Source of the DNA: Candidatus Contendibacter sp.
GTDB lineage: Bacteria; Pseudomonadota; Gammaproteobacteria; Competibacterales; Competibacteraceae
Length of the DNA: 64,000 nucleotides
Assembly: GCA_029624675.1 (NCBI GenBank)
Contig: JARSSP010000051.1
Coordinates: forward strand, 1 to 64,000
Direction: 5' to 3'
How positions within the stretch are numbered: the first letter of the stretch is position 1; every line of letters begins with the position of its first letter. The notes under the pieces were generated by a model, which was given only the letters and a program-made list of their open reading frames with translations, was not told where the DNA came from and ran no database searches. Shown one piece after another: positions 9,692 through 16,814 of the stretch. Both the position numbers and the translations under genes were made by a program.

Positions 9692-9772
9692 TTTTATTGA
9701 CACAAAATCGGACCTTATTGTGTTGGCCCTAACTTTGCTTATGTCACTCTGACACTCAAATAGGAGGAATCC

Positions 9773-10189
9773 ATGGCTAAGCGCGCTCTGCCCAATTTTC
9801 TTTCACTTTGGTCGAGCTACCCCACCGAACAACATCCCTGCAATCAGGGTTGGGAAAATCAATGCGCGATTCGTATGAGCGTCTGCCTCATCGGCGCCGG
9901 ATTCCATCTGACCCAGTACACCGAGCCCAAATGCAAGCACGGCCACGCACGTGGTGCCGAGTCCCTGGCTAACTATCTGTGGCAGCAAGTGGGCCGTCCC
10001 AAAATTTCCAAAACGGCGAACGAAACTCGCACCACGGTCAGCGGCAAGACCGGTCTGCTCTTTTTCAAAGACATCACCGGTTTTCGCGGCGGCCGCGGCG
10101 ATCACTTCGATCTTTGGAACAATGGCGAAACCAAAACCGGCGAATACATCGATTCCTGCAAGCAAACCTGGTTTTGGGAGGTTACTTAG
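9773..10189 (+). CDS. Tae4-family type VI secretion amidase effector
   Basis: A 138-residue NlpC/P60-like peptidoglycan amidase of the Tae4 group; these effectors cut the D-Glu-mDAP bond of peptidoglycan stems in rival cells after injection by a type VI system. The diagnostic blocks are present: GWENQCAIRMSVCL with catalytic Cys31, KHGHARGAESLANYLW, GKTGLLFFKDI, and RGDHFDLWN with His111 and Asp113. There is no signal peptide, as expected for a toxin that is delivered rather than exported by Sec. A strong AGGAGG sits five bases before ATG 9773. The exported protein gene starting at 10191 follows after a single base, typical of effector-immunity pairs. No type VI structural genes (tss, hcp, vgrG) occur in the window. 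Confidence 0.88.
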   Translation: MAKRALPNFLSLWSSYPTEQHPCNQGWENQCAIRMSVCLIGAGFHLTQYTEPKCKHGHARGAESLANYLWQQVGRPKISKTANETRTTVSGKTGLLFFKDITGFRGGRGDHFDLWNNGETKTGEYIDSCKQTWFWEVT

Positions 10190-10190
10190 G

Positions 10191-10700
10191 ATGATCGAGA
10201 AACGGTGTCTGCTGCTTTCCCTGGCAGTCCTCGCCTGCAACTCCGGTCACGCCGGAAAAGAATTTCCCGAAGGAGGGCCAACACCTCCACCGCCTTCGGC
10301 TCAATCGAGCGCGCAAACCGCTCATGTCGATAACTTCAAGCTGAGCCTGGCCGGCTGTCGCTTGACTTACGAAGGCGCCGGCAAAACTGGGGTGGTCGAT
10401 TTCGATTTTCCGGCTCCCTGCCAGTTCAGCCGAAACGCGGCGGGCGAGGTGCGGGTGGTGCGCACCGGCAAAAACCGAACCCTGCTGGTCGAAAGCTCGC
10501 GCCCGGCGGACCCGTCCACTCGCTTGACCGCCAACGACTGCGCCACCTTTATTCGAGGCGTCACCGTGACCCTCAAGGATATTCGCCTATCGGTGCAAAC
10601 CCAAAAAGTCGCGCAATGCTTGCCGGCGGAATGGGATGAAAAGATGTTTCATATCTTCGCCGCAAACACCCAACCCACGGATGCCTCATCCAAAAAATAA
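10191..10700 (+). CDS. Exported protein, likely immunity partner of the Tae4 effector
   Basis: A 169-residue protein with an N-terminal export signal (about 1-23). Cleavage could follow NSGHA, or Cys16 in LAVLAC could act as a lipobox cysteine. After a Pro-rich linker (GGPTPPPPSAQSS) comes a compact domain with four further cysteines, including the LAGCRLTYEG and APCQFSRN segments and ANDCATFIRG. I do not recognise the family and it does not obviously match known Tai4 proteins. ATG 10191 follows the amidase stop with one base between, and GGAGG lies upstream within the amidase end. Periplasmic location and position both fit an immunity protein that blocks peptidoglycan cleavage, but this is inferred. 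Confidence 0.6.
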   Translation: MIEKRCLLLSLAVLACNSGHAGKEFPEGGPTPPPPSAQSSAQTAHVDNFKLSLAGCRLTYEGAGKTGVVDFDFPAPCQFSRNAAGEVRVVRTGKNRTLLVESSRPADPSTRLTANDCATFIRGVTVTLKDIRLSVQTQKVAQCLPAEWDEKMFHIFAANTQPTDASSKK

Positions 10701-10708
10701 AACCGCAT

Positions 10709-11434
10709 TCACCCTCTTTGCCCCAACTCGGCCGCCAGCCGTTCGATTTCAGCGAATTCCCGATCCGCCCCTGGCAGGGCCGGCCGTTCCAGCAGCACGA
10801 CGGGAATGCGCAGTTGCCGCGCCACCGCCAGCTTGGCCTCGACCGCGCCGCCACCGCTGTGCTTGGCCACCAACACGTCGATCCGATTTTCCCGCAGTAG
10901 AGTCAATTCCCGCTCCAGGGTAAAGGGTCCAGTGGCGCACAACAGGGTCAGGCGCGACGAGGCGACTGGTTCCGCCGCCAGACAGCGCACCAGCCAATGC
11001 TGCTCCGGCGGAATTTCCGCCGCGTGGCGCAAGGGTTCCAGGCCAATGGTGAAAAACGGTCGGCGGAACTCCCGCAGCGCCATCATGATCCCGGCCCAAT
11101 CGGCCACCAGGCGCCAATCGTCGCCGGGTTCCGGGCGCCACGGCGGACGTCGGTAGGTCCAGAGTGGAACACCGGCCAACCGGGCCGCCCGCGCCGCATT
11201 CTGGCTGATGCGCGCGGCGTGGGGATGCGTGGCGTCGATCAGCAGTTCGATGTCGTTCTCGCCCAGAAACGCCGCTAAACCTTCCGCGCCACCGAAACCG
11301 CCCACCCGTGTCGCACAGGGCAGGTCCAGCCGCCGCCCTTTTCCCGCGATGCTGTACGTTACGGTATGAATCGGGGCCAACCGCCGCGCCAGCTCCACCG
11401 CTTCGCCGATGCCGCCCAAAATCAGGATGCGCAT
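10709..11434 (-). CDS. cobK: Precorrin-6A/cobalt-precorrin-6A reductase
   Basis: Reduces (cobalt-)precorrin-6A to 6B with NAD(P)H during corrin-ring synthesis of vitamin B12. The protein opens with the nucleotide-binding strand MRILILGGIGEAVELARRL and includes LIDATHPHAARISQNA and the late AKHSGGGAVEAKLAVAR block, all typical of CobK/CbiJ. Length is 241 residues with the start at ATG 11434; an upstream in-frame codon at 11446 would add four residues ahead of the first strand. It converges on the Tae4 partner gene. Together with cbiD and cobB it forms a loose cobalamin cluster on both strands, interrupted by ffh. No B12 riboswitch was noticed upstream. Confidence 0.93.
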   Translation of the reverse strand: MRILILGGIGEAVELARRLAPIHTVTYSIAGKGRRLDLPCATRVGGFGGAEGLAAFLGENDIELLIDATHPHAARISQNAARAARLAGVPLWTYRRPPWRPEPGDDWRLVADWAGIMMALREFRRPFFTIGLEPLRHAAEIPPEQHWLVRCLAAEPVASSRLTLLCATGPFTLERELTLLRENRIDVLVAKHSGGGAVEAKLAVARQLRIPVVLLERPALPGADREFAEIERLAAELGQRG

Positions 11435-11481
11435 TTTTCCCACCATTGCTTCGGAAAGGCCGAAAAGTACTGCTTATTTTG

Positions 11482-11512
11482 TTGAGAGGCGTTTTTAGTC
11501 AGCCTCTATAAT
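11482..11512 (+). promoter_or_regulatory. Candidate sigma-70 promoter of ffh
   Basis: TTGAGA at 11482-11487 and a perfect TATAAT at 11507-11512 are spaced by 19 bases, 37 bases ahead of the ffh start. The spacing is longer than ideal; the perfect -10 element is the main support. Confidence 0.45.
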
Positions 11513-11548
11513 TCTGGCTTGTTCCGACTCCAATAAAGGTCAATTCCC

Positions 11549-12919
11549 ATGTTCGAAAATCTTAGCGAGCGTCTGTTGCGCACCATCAAAAATCTGCGCG
11601 GCCAGGGTCGCCTGACCGAGGACAACATCAAGGACGCCCTACGTGAGGTGCGCATGGCGCTGCTGGAGGCGGATGTAGCGTTGCCGGTGGTGCGGGACTT
11701 TATCGCCCGAGTACGCGAGCGGGCGGTGGGCCAGGAAGTGCTGCTGAGCCTGACGCCCGGCCAGGTGTTGATCAAGATCGTGAACGAGGAGTTGATCCGG
11801 ATCATGGGCGAGGCCAACGCCGAGTTGGACCTGCGGGTTCAACCGCCGGCGGTGGTGCTGATGGCGGGCTTGCAGGGTTCCGGCAAGACCACCAGCGTCG
11901 CCAAGCTGGCCCGCTGGCTTAAGGAGCGCCAGCACAAGAAAGTGCTGGTCGTCAGTTGCGACGTATACCGGCCCGCCGCCATCGAACAGTTGCGCAAGCT
12001 GGCCGGCGAGGTGGGCGCGGAGTTTTTCCCCAGCGCCCCCGATCAGGATCCGGAAACCATTGCCCGCCAGGCGTTGGACCATGCCCGCCGTCACGGCGTG
12101 GAGGTATTGATCGCGGACACCGCCGGTCGCCTGCACGTGGATCCGGAGATGATGGCGGAAATCCAGCGGCTGCATGCCGTGCTTGATCCCATCGAGACCC
12201 TGTTCGTGGTGGACAGCATGACCGGCCAGGACGCCGCCAACACCGCGCAAGCCTTCAACGCCACCTTGCCGCTGACCGGGGTGGTACTGACCAAGGCCGA
12301 CGGCGACGCCCGCGGCGGCGCGGCGCTGTCGATTCGCCAGCTCACCGGTAAACCGATCAAGTTTCTGGGCGTGGGTGAGAAGACCGCCGCGCTGGAACCG
12401 TTCTTTCCCGACCGGGTGGTGTCCCGCATTCTCGGCATGGGTGATGTATTGAGTCTGGTCGAGGAGATGGAGCACAAGGTCGACAAGGAAAAGGCGCTCA
12501 AGCTGGCGAGAAAGGTCCAGAAGGGCAAGGGCTTCGATCTGGAGGATTTTCGCGAGCAGATGGAGCAGATGATGAAGATGGGCGGCATCGCCAGTCTGCT
12601 GGACAAGATGCCGGGCTTCAACGCGGCGGCGGGAGCGATCAAGGATCAGGCGGCGGACCGGGAAGTCAGGCGGCTGATCGCCATCATCAACTCGATGACC
12701 CCGCAGGAACGCCGGTTTCCCGATATCATCAAGGGTTCGCGCAAGCGCCGCATCGCCAGCGGTTCCGGCAACCAGATTCAGGATGTGAACCGGTTGCTGA
12801 AACAGTTCGATCAGGCGCAACGGATGATGAAGAAGATGAAGGGCGGCGGCGCGATGAAGATGCTGCGCGGCTTGCAGGGCAAACTGCCGGCGGGCGCGTT
12901 ACCGCCGTTCAAGTTGTAG
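11549..12919 (+). CDS. ffh: Signal recognition particle GTPase Ffh
   Basis: The protein subunit of the signal recognition particle; it binds 4.5S RNA and signal anchors of nascent membrane proteins and hands them to FtsY. The N domain (about 1-90) starts MFENLSERLLRTIKNL. The G domain has the P-loop GLQGSGKTTSVAKLA, the DTAGR box and TKADGDARGG. The Met-rich M domain (about 300-456) includes MEQMMKMGG and RRIASGSGNQIQDVNRLLKQF. Length 456 is normal. A perfect TATAAT lies upstream at 11507. It sits between cobK and cbiD, both on the other strand, so it is likely a single-gene unit. Confidence 0.98.
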   Translation: MFENLSERLLRTIKNLRGQGRLTEDNIKDALREVRMALLEADVALPVVRDFIARVRERAVGQEVLLSLTPGQVLIKIVNEELIRIMGEANAELDLRVQPPAVVLMAGLQGSGKTTSVAKLARWLKERQHKKVLVVSCDVYRPAAIEQLRKLAGEVGAEFFPSAPDQDPETIARQALDHARRHGVEVLIADTAGRLHVDPEMMAEIQRLHAVLDPIETLFVVDSMTGQDAANTAQAFNATLPLTGVVLTKADGDARGGAALSIRQLTGKPIKFLGVGEKTAALEPFFPDRVVSRILGMGDVLSLVEEMEHKVDKEKALKLARKVQKGKGFDLEDFREQMEQMMKMGGIASLLDKMPGFNAAAGAIKDQAADREVRRLIAIINSMTPQERRFPDIIKGSRKRRIASGSGNQIQDVNRLLKQFDQAQRMMKKMKGGGAMKMLRGLQGKLPAGALPPFKL

Positions 12920-12965
12920 CAAGCTGTCTAACAACGCCTCCAAAAACCATGACCGGCGAGCATGC

Positions 12966-14060
12966 TCAAGCAAAATCGGCATGACCGACCGACCGGCCCT
13001 CGCGGTCGGTGGCCCACACTTCCACTGCTACCTCCGGCGGCACGATGGCGCGGGACTGATCGCGCGCCATGACGCAAATCCGGTCGCCCAGCGGCAAACC
13101 CACCGCATGGGCCAGCGTCAACACCTGTTGGCTGGTGTTGGCGGTTCGCATCGCCGCTTGCAACGCTGTGTCCGCGCCCAAGGCCGCCGCTTCCACCGTC
13201 AGCAGGGCAAGATCAATGCTGGAACTGCGACTGTGTAAATCCAGATGCCCCGCCGCCAGCTTGCTGATCTTGCCAAAGCCGCCGGCCAGCGTGAGGCGGG
13301 GAACCGGCGCGCGCCGCAGGTGCTTGAGCACCGCCCCGGCAAAATCGCCCATTTCGATCAGCGCCATGTCCGGCAACGAATAATGCGCGCGCATGGTTTG
13401 CTCGCTGGTGGCGCCAGTGCAGGCAATAATGTGGGTGAGACCGTTGGCGCGGGCCACATCGATGGCCTGCTGGATGGAGGCGATATAGGCGGCGCAGGAA
13501 AACGGCCGGACGATGCCGGTCGTGCCGAGGATGGACAGCCCGCCGACGATGCCCAACCGAGGATTGAGCGTTTTCAGTGCCAGCGCCGCGCCGTTCTCGA
13601 TTCCGATGGCGACTTCGAAGCCGCCACGATAGCCCTGTTCGGTGGCCAGCCGCGCCAGATGCTCGAAAATCATCCGGCGTGGCGTCGGATTGATGGCCGG
13701 CTCACCCGGTGGAATGGGCAAGCCAGGTTGGGTCACCATGCCCACGCCTGGCCCGGCATGGAAGCGTACTCCCAGCGATTCGCTCAACGCCACTTGGGCG
13801 AAAATCAACGCCCCATGCGTCACGTCGGGATCGTCGCCGGCATCCTTGATTGTCGCCGCCTCCGCCCCCGCCGCTGTCAACCGGCAGTATTCCAGCCGGA
13901 ACACGGGCCGTTGGCCGCGCGGGAGCGTGATCTCCACCCGATCAAGCTCAAGATCGGCCAGCAATCGGCACGCCGCCGCCAGCGTGGCGGCGGTCGCGCA
14001 AGCGCCGGTCGTATAGCCATAGCGCAGGGAGGGCTGATTTTCAGGGGTTTCGGGACGCAT
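12966..14060 (-). CDS. cbiD: Cobalt-precorrin-5B (C1)-methyltransferase
   Basis: Methylates C-1 of the corrin ring in the oxygen-independent (early cobalt insertion) route of cobalamin synthesis. The 364-residue protein carries the CbiD N-terminal signature [18 protein letters not shown] and the block [20 protein letters not shown]. The central [18 protein letters not shown] and [12 protein letters not shown] segments are also typical. The start at 14060 gives a short tail before the signature, as in relatives. Presence of CbiD rather than CobF suggests the anaerobic-type pathway, although cobK and cobB names are shared by both routes. Other pathway genes are not in the window. Confidence 0.95.
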   Translation of the reverse strand: MRPETPENQPSLRYGYTTGACATAATLAAACRLLADLELDRVEITLPRGQRPVFRLEYCRLTAAGAEAATIKDAGDDPDVTHGALIFAQVALSESLGVRFHAGPGVGMVTQPGLPIPPGEPAINPTPRRMIFEHLARLATEQGYRGGFEVAIGIENGAALALKTLNPRLGIVGGLSILGTTGIVRPFSCAAYIASIQQAIDVARANGLTHIIACTGATSEQTMRAHYSLPDMALIEMGDFAGAVLKHLRRAPVPRLTLAGGFGKISKLAAGHLDLHSRSSSIDLALLTVEAAALGADTALQAAMRTANTSQQVLTLAHAVGLPLGDRICVMARDQSRAIVPPEVAVEVWATDREGRSVGHADFA

Positions 14061-14113
14061 CGAACCGAATCGGGATGGAAAATGTCATGCGCAAAAGGCT
14101 TCCCTTCCACCGA

Positions 14114-14317
14114 TCACGCATACAATGGATTGTCGGCTCTCCACCGTCGCCGGTGGATGGCCGCCCAAATCTTCTCATGAACGTGATAAGCCAAGGTATT
14201 GCACGCCGGTTCCACCAAGGCAACCAGACCGCCAGCCAGGACATTACCCGTCATCAAATACACCACCGTAAATGCCACAGTGACATGGACCAAGGCAAAG
14301 CTGAACGTTTTCATCAT
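14114..14317 (-). CDS. DUF2061 small membrane protein
   Basis: A 67-residue DUF2061 protein of unknown function with two membrane helices (about 5-24 and 26-45) separated by a short turn, and a basic C-terminus. The pattern SFALVHVTVAFTVVYLMTG followed by LVALVEPACNTLAYHVHEKIW is characteristic of the family. AGGAG precedes the ATG by about eight bases. It lies 53 bases upstream of cbiD on the same strand and may be cotranscribed, which would be by chance or for expression only; no functional tie to cobalamin is known to me. Confidence 0.85.
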   Translation of the reverse strand: MMKTFSFALVHVTVAFTVVYLMTGNVLAGGLVALVEPACNTLAYHVHEKIWAAIHRRRWRADNPLYA

Positions 14318-14383
14318 GGTGGCAACTCCTCAAGAATAATCGCGGTGTGTCGCCTTTTATCATAGAGATTCCTGAAAATAGTT

Positions 14384-14412
14384 AAAATTAAATATGATTA
14401 TGATTTTAATTT
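14384..14412. promoter_or_regulatory. AT-rich inverted repeat between DUF2061 and cobB
   Basis: AAATTAAA (14385-14392) and TTTAATTT (14405-14412) form an 8-bp inverted repeat around TATGATTATGAT, inside an unusually AT-rich divergent intergenic region in a G+C-rich genome. The core resembles Fur-like ATNAT sequences only loosely. It could be a regulator site or UP-element-like promoter sequence for either gene. Confidence 0.3.
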
Positions 14413-14451
14413 ATATTTACTATTGACTCAATCCCCCCACTGGAATCCACC

Positions 14452-15741
14452 ATGTCCGCCACCTGCCCCGCCCTCCTGCTCAGCGCCCCGGCTTCTGGTC
14501 AGGGTAAGACCACCGTCACCGCCGGACTGGCGCGTCATCACCGTAATCAGGGCCGCATCGTGCGCGTCTTCAAGACCGGGCCGGATTTTCTCGACCCAAT
14601 GATCCTGGAGCGGGCTTCCGGTCAACCGGTTTATCAACTGGACTTGTGGATGGTCGGCGAACGCGACTGCAAGGCCCTGTTGTACCGGGCTGCCCAGGAA
14701 GCGGATTTGATTTTGATCGAAGGCGTCATGGGCCTGTTCGACGGTACGCCATCGAGCGCCGATCTGGCCGCGCTGTTCGGCGTGCCGGTGCTGGCCTTGA
14801 TCAACGCGCACGCCATGGCCCAGACCTTCGGCGCGGTCGCTTACGGCCTGGCGCATTACCGTCCGCAACTCCCCTTCGCGGGGGTGCTGGCCAACCGGGT
14901 CGCGGGACCGGGCCACGCCGAACTGCTGGCCGAGAGCTTGCCGCCGGATTTGCGCTATTTCGGCTGGCTGCCGCGCGACGGTGAAATCGCCCTGCCCGAC
15001 CGGCATCTGGGCCTGGTGCAGGCCGCCGAAATCGCCGATCTGGAAAGCCGGCTGGCAAGCGCCGCCGCGCGGGTCGCCAACACGGGGCTGGCCCGTTTGC
15101 CGCCAGCGGTTTCCTTCCCCGCCGCGAGCATGGAAACGCCGCCGCTCCTGCTGAAAAACACCCGCATCGGCATCGCCCGCGATACCGCGTTCGCCTTCCT
15201 GTATCCCGCCAATCTGGACACGCTACGAGCGCTGGGCGCGGAACTGGTGTTTTTCTCGCCGCTGGCGGATCAGGAATTGCCGCAAGTGGACAGCGTTTAT
15301 CTGCCCGGCGGCTACCCGGAACTGCATCTCGATACGCTGGCGAGCAATACGTCCATGCGCGAGTCGTTGCGGCGGCATCATCAGGCCGGCAAACCGCTGT
15401 ACGCCGAATGCGGCGGCTTGCTCTACACCCTGGAATCGCTGGCCGACAAGGCGGGGCATCGCGCGCCGATGCTGGGCCTGCTGCCGGGTCATGCGGCGTT
15501 GCAAGCGAAGCTGGCGGGACTGGGCATGCAAGGGGTGCATCTGCTGGAAGGCGAACTGCGCGGCCACACCTTTCATCACTCCAAGCTGGAGACGCCGCTG
15601 AAGCCACTGGCGCACGGCTATCGCCAGCGTGACGGCAAACCCGGTGAGGCGGTTTATCGGGTGGGGCGGCTGACCGCTTCCTATCTGCACCTCTATTTCG
15701 CCAGCAATCCGGCGGCCACGGCGCGGCTGTTCGCGCCCTGA
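14452..15741 (+). CDS. cobB: Cobyrinate a,c-diamide synthase (CobB/CbiA)
   Basis: ATP- and glutamine-dependent amidation of the a and c side chains of (hydrogeno)cobyrinate in cobalamin synthesis. The N-terminal ATP-binding half has the P-loop-like APASGQGKTTVTAGLAR and the KTGPDFLDPMIL block. The C-terminal half (about 235-429) is a triad glutamine amidotransferase domain with PGGYPELHLD and the nucleophile Cys in YAECGGLLY, ending with the conserved ASYLHLYFASNP. The 429-residue length is slightly short but complete. ATG 14452 starts the gene; the upstream site is weak. It is divergent from cbiD and the DUF2061 gene across an AT-rich gap. Confidence 0.95.
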   Translation: MSATCPALLLSAPASGQGKTTVTAGLARHHRNQGRIVRVFKTGPDFLDPMILERASGQPVYQLDLWMVGERDCKALLYRAAQEADLILIEGVMGLFDGTPSSADLAALFGVPVLALINAHAMAQTFGAVAYGLAHYRPQLPFAGVLANRVAGPGHAELLAESLPPDLRYFGWLPRDGEIALPDRHLGLVQAAEIADLESRLASAAARVANTGLARLPPAVSFPAASMETPPLLLKNTRIGIARDTAFAFLYPANLDTLRALGAELVFFSPLADQELPQVDSVYLPGGYPELHLDTLASNTSMRESLRRHHQAGKPLYAECGGLLYTLESLADKAGHRAPMLGLLPGHAALQAKLAGLGMQGVHLLEGELRGHTFHHSKLETPLKPLAHGYRQRDGKPGEAVYRVGRLTASYLHLYFASNPAATARLFAP

Positions 15742-15808
15742 CCAGCCATTCACCCAATTTCTTTTTATTCTGAAATCAGATCCCCTGGTGGTTTTGCCCC
15801 GCATCGAT

Positions 15809-15878
15809 GGGTTTCGTTCCTCAACCCATCCTGCAACCCGTTGTTTTTTCTTAGGATGGGTTGAGCGTAACGAAACCC
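15809..15878. repeat. REP-like imperfect inverted repeat
   Basis: GGGTTTCGTTCCTCAACCCATCCT-type sequence at 15809-15832 recurs in inverse at 15853-15878 (ending TAACGAAACCC) with a two-base difference, around a 20-base spacer containing a T-run. It lies in the convergent gap between cobB and the SH3 protein gene. Arms of this kind are common dispersed palindromes in environmental proteobacteria; the T-rich spacer also allows a terminator role. Confidence 0.7.
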
Positions 15879-15944
15879 GCCGCCGTACCGGACGAGAGGG
15901 GTTTGAACGGTTACCTCAACTCCAGCTTTTGAAGACCCCAGATC

Positions 15945-16586
15945 TTAAAACTGATCCCAGCGCCGCTTGCGCCGCCGCGCCGCGATGCTCGGGATGACCA
16001 GGCCGCACAACACCCCTCCCAAAACCGCTCCGGCCCCGGCGATGAACCAGTTGCGGTGCGACTGGTCGCGCAGGGTCGCGTTTTCCTGTTCCAGTTGCTC
16101 CTGCCGCTCGCGCGCCGTCGCAACCTCCTGTTGCAAGAGACGATTTTCCTCGTCGAGCGCCAACGCGCGCGATGCGGTGCGGCGAATCGCCGCCAGCTCC
16201 TCGTCGCAGCGCGACGCGGCGGCGCGCGTTGCGTCCAGCGTTTCGGTCTCGCCCTTCAGGGCACGGTTTTCACTCTCCAAGGCGGCGACCCGCGCCTCCA
16301 GTTGCCCCAACCGGCTCCGCGCGCTGGGCTGGGTCATCAGGTACTGGGTCATGATCCAGCCGACCGTCCCCTCGGGTGTCCTGACCTTGGTGTAACCCTG
16401 GATGTTGGGCTCCAACACTTCCAGCGATGTGCCACTGCCCACCATCCGCAAGACTTTGTACTGGGGAGCGGCGCCGCTCTGCACCGGTACGGAGCAGGCA
16501 TCGGTCGCGTAGCTGCGGTCAGCCTGGGCGGGAGCGATGCCGACGGCGAACATCCCCAGCCCGCACAGGAGCAACCGGCGCCTCAC
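15945..16586 (-). CDS. SH3-domain and coiled-coil membrane protein (TIGR04211/YgiM-like)
   Basis: A 213-residue envelope protein of unknown function. A signal peptide (about 1-22, ending APAQA) is followed by a bacterial SH3 domain (about 45-85) with VRTPEGTVGWIMTQYLM, a coiled coil (about 90-175) rich in Glu, Arg and Leu, and one C-terminal membrane helix (about 181-200) with a basic tail. This order matches the TIGR04211/YgiM group. The start is GTG 16586. The cysteines at 31 and near 126 are not obviously structural. It is a single gene facing cobB; the 228 bases upstream (16587-16814) show no gene. Confidence 0.8.
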   Translation of the reverse strand: MRRRLLLCGLGMFAVGIAPAQADRSYATDACSVPVQSGAAPQYKVLRMVGSGTSLEVLEPNIQGYTKVRTPEGTVGWIMTQYLMTQPSARSRLGQLEARVAALESENRALKGETETLDATRAAASRCDEELAAIRRTASRALALDEENRLLQQEVATARERQEQLEQENATLRDQSHRNWFIAGAGAVLGGVLCGLVIPSIAARRRKRRWDQF

Positions 16587-16814
16587 GCGAACGCCCGCCG
16601 AGGTCCACGATGCGCGGCCAAATCGCGAGAATCAGCGGTGGGTCGCATCGAAATCGATCCGCTCCGCGCGGGCCCATCTCCCCAAATGCGCCCGCCGGTT
16701 TGAGAGTTGTCAGCGCAAAGGCCGTCATTCGCCACGATGGCTCCTCCATGGGTCAAGCGATAATGTGGACGCGGCGTTGCTCGCGTCTCGCGGTCCAGAC
16801 TGTCTTTCGCCGCT

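Noticed and set aside
9697..9725. TTGACA in front of the Tae4 gene as a promoter
   Set aside because: The -35 hexamer is perfect but no -10-like sequence lies at the right distance; a small ACACAA/TTGTGT inverted repeat there is too short to call.
10701..14452. Cobalamin riboswitch near the B12 genes
   Set aside because: No B12-box-like sequence was noticed in the short intergenic gaps; most gaps are too small for the aptamer.
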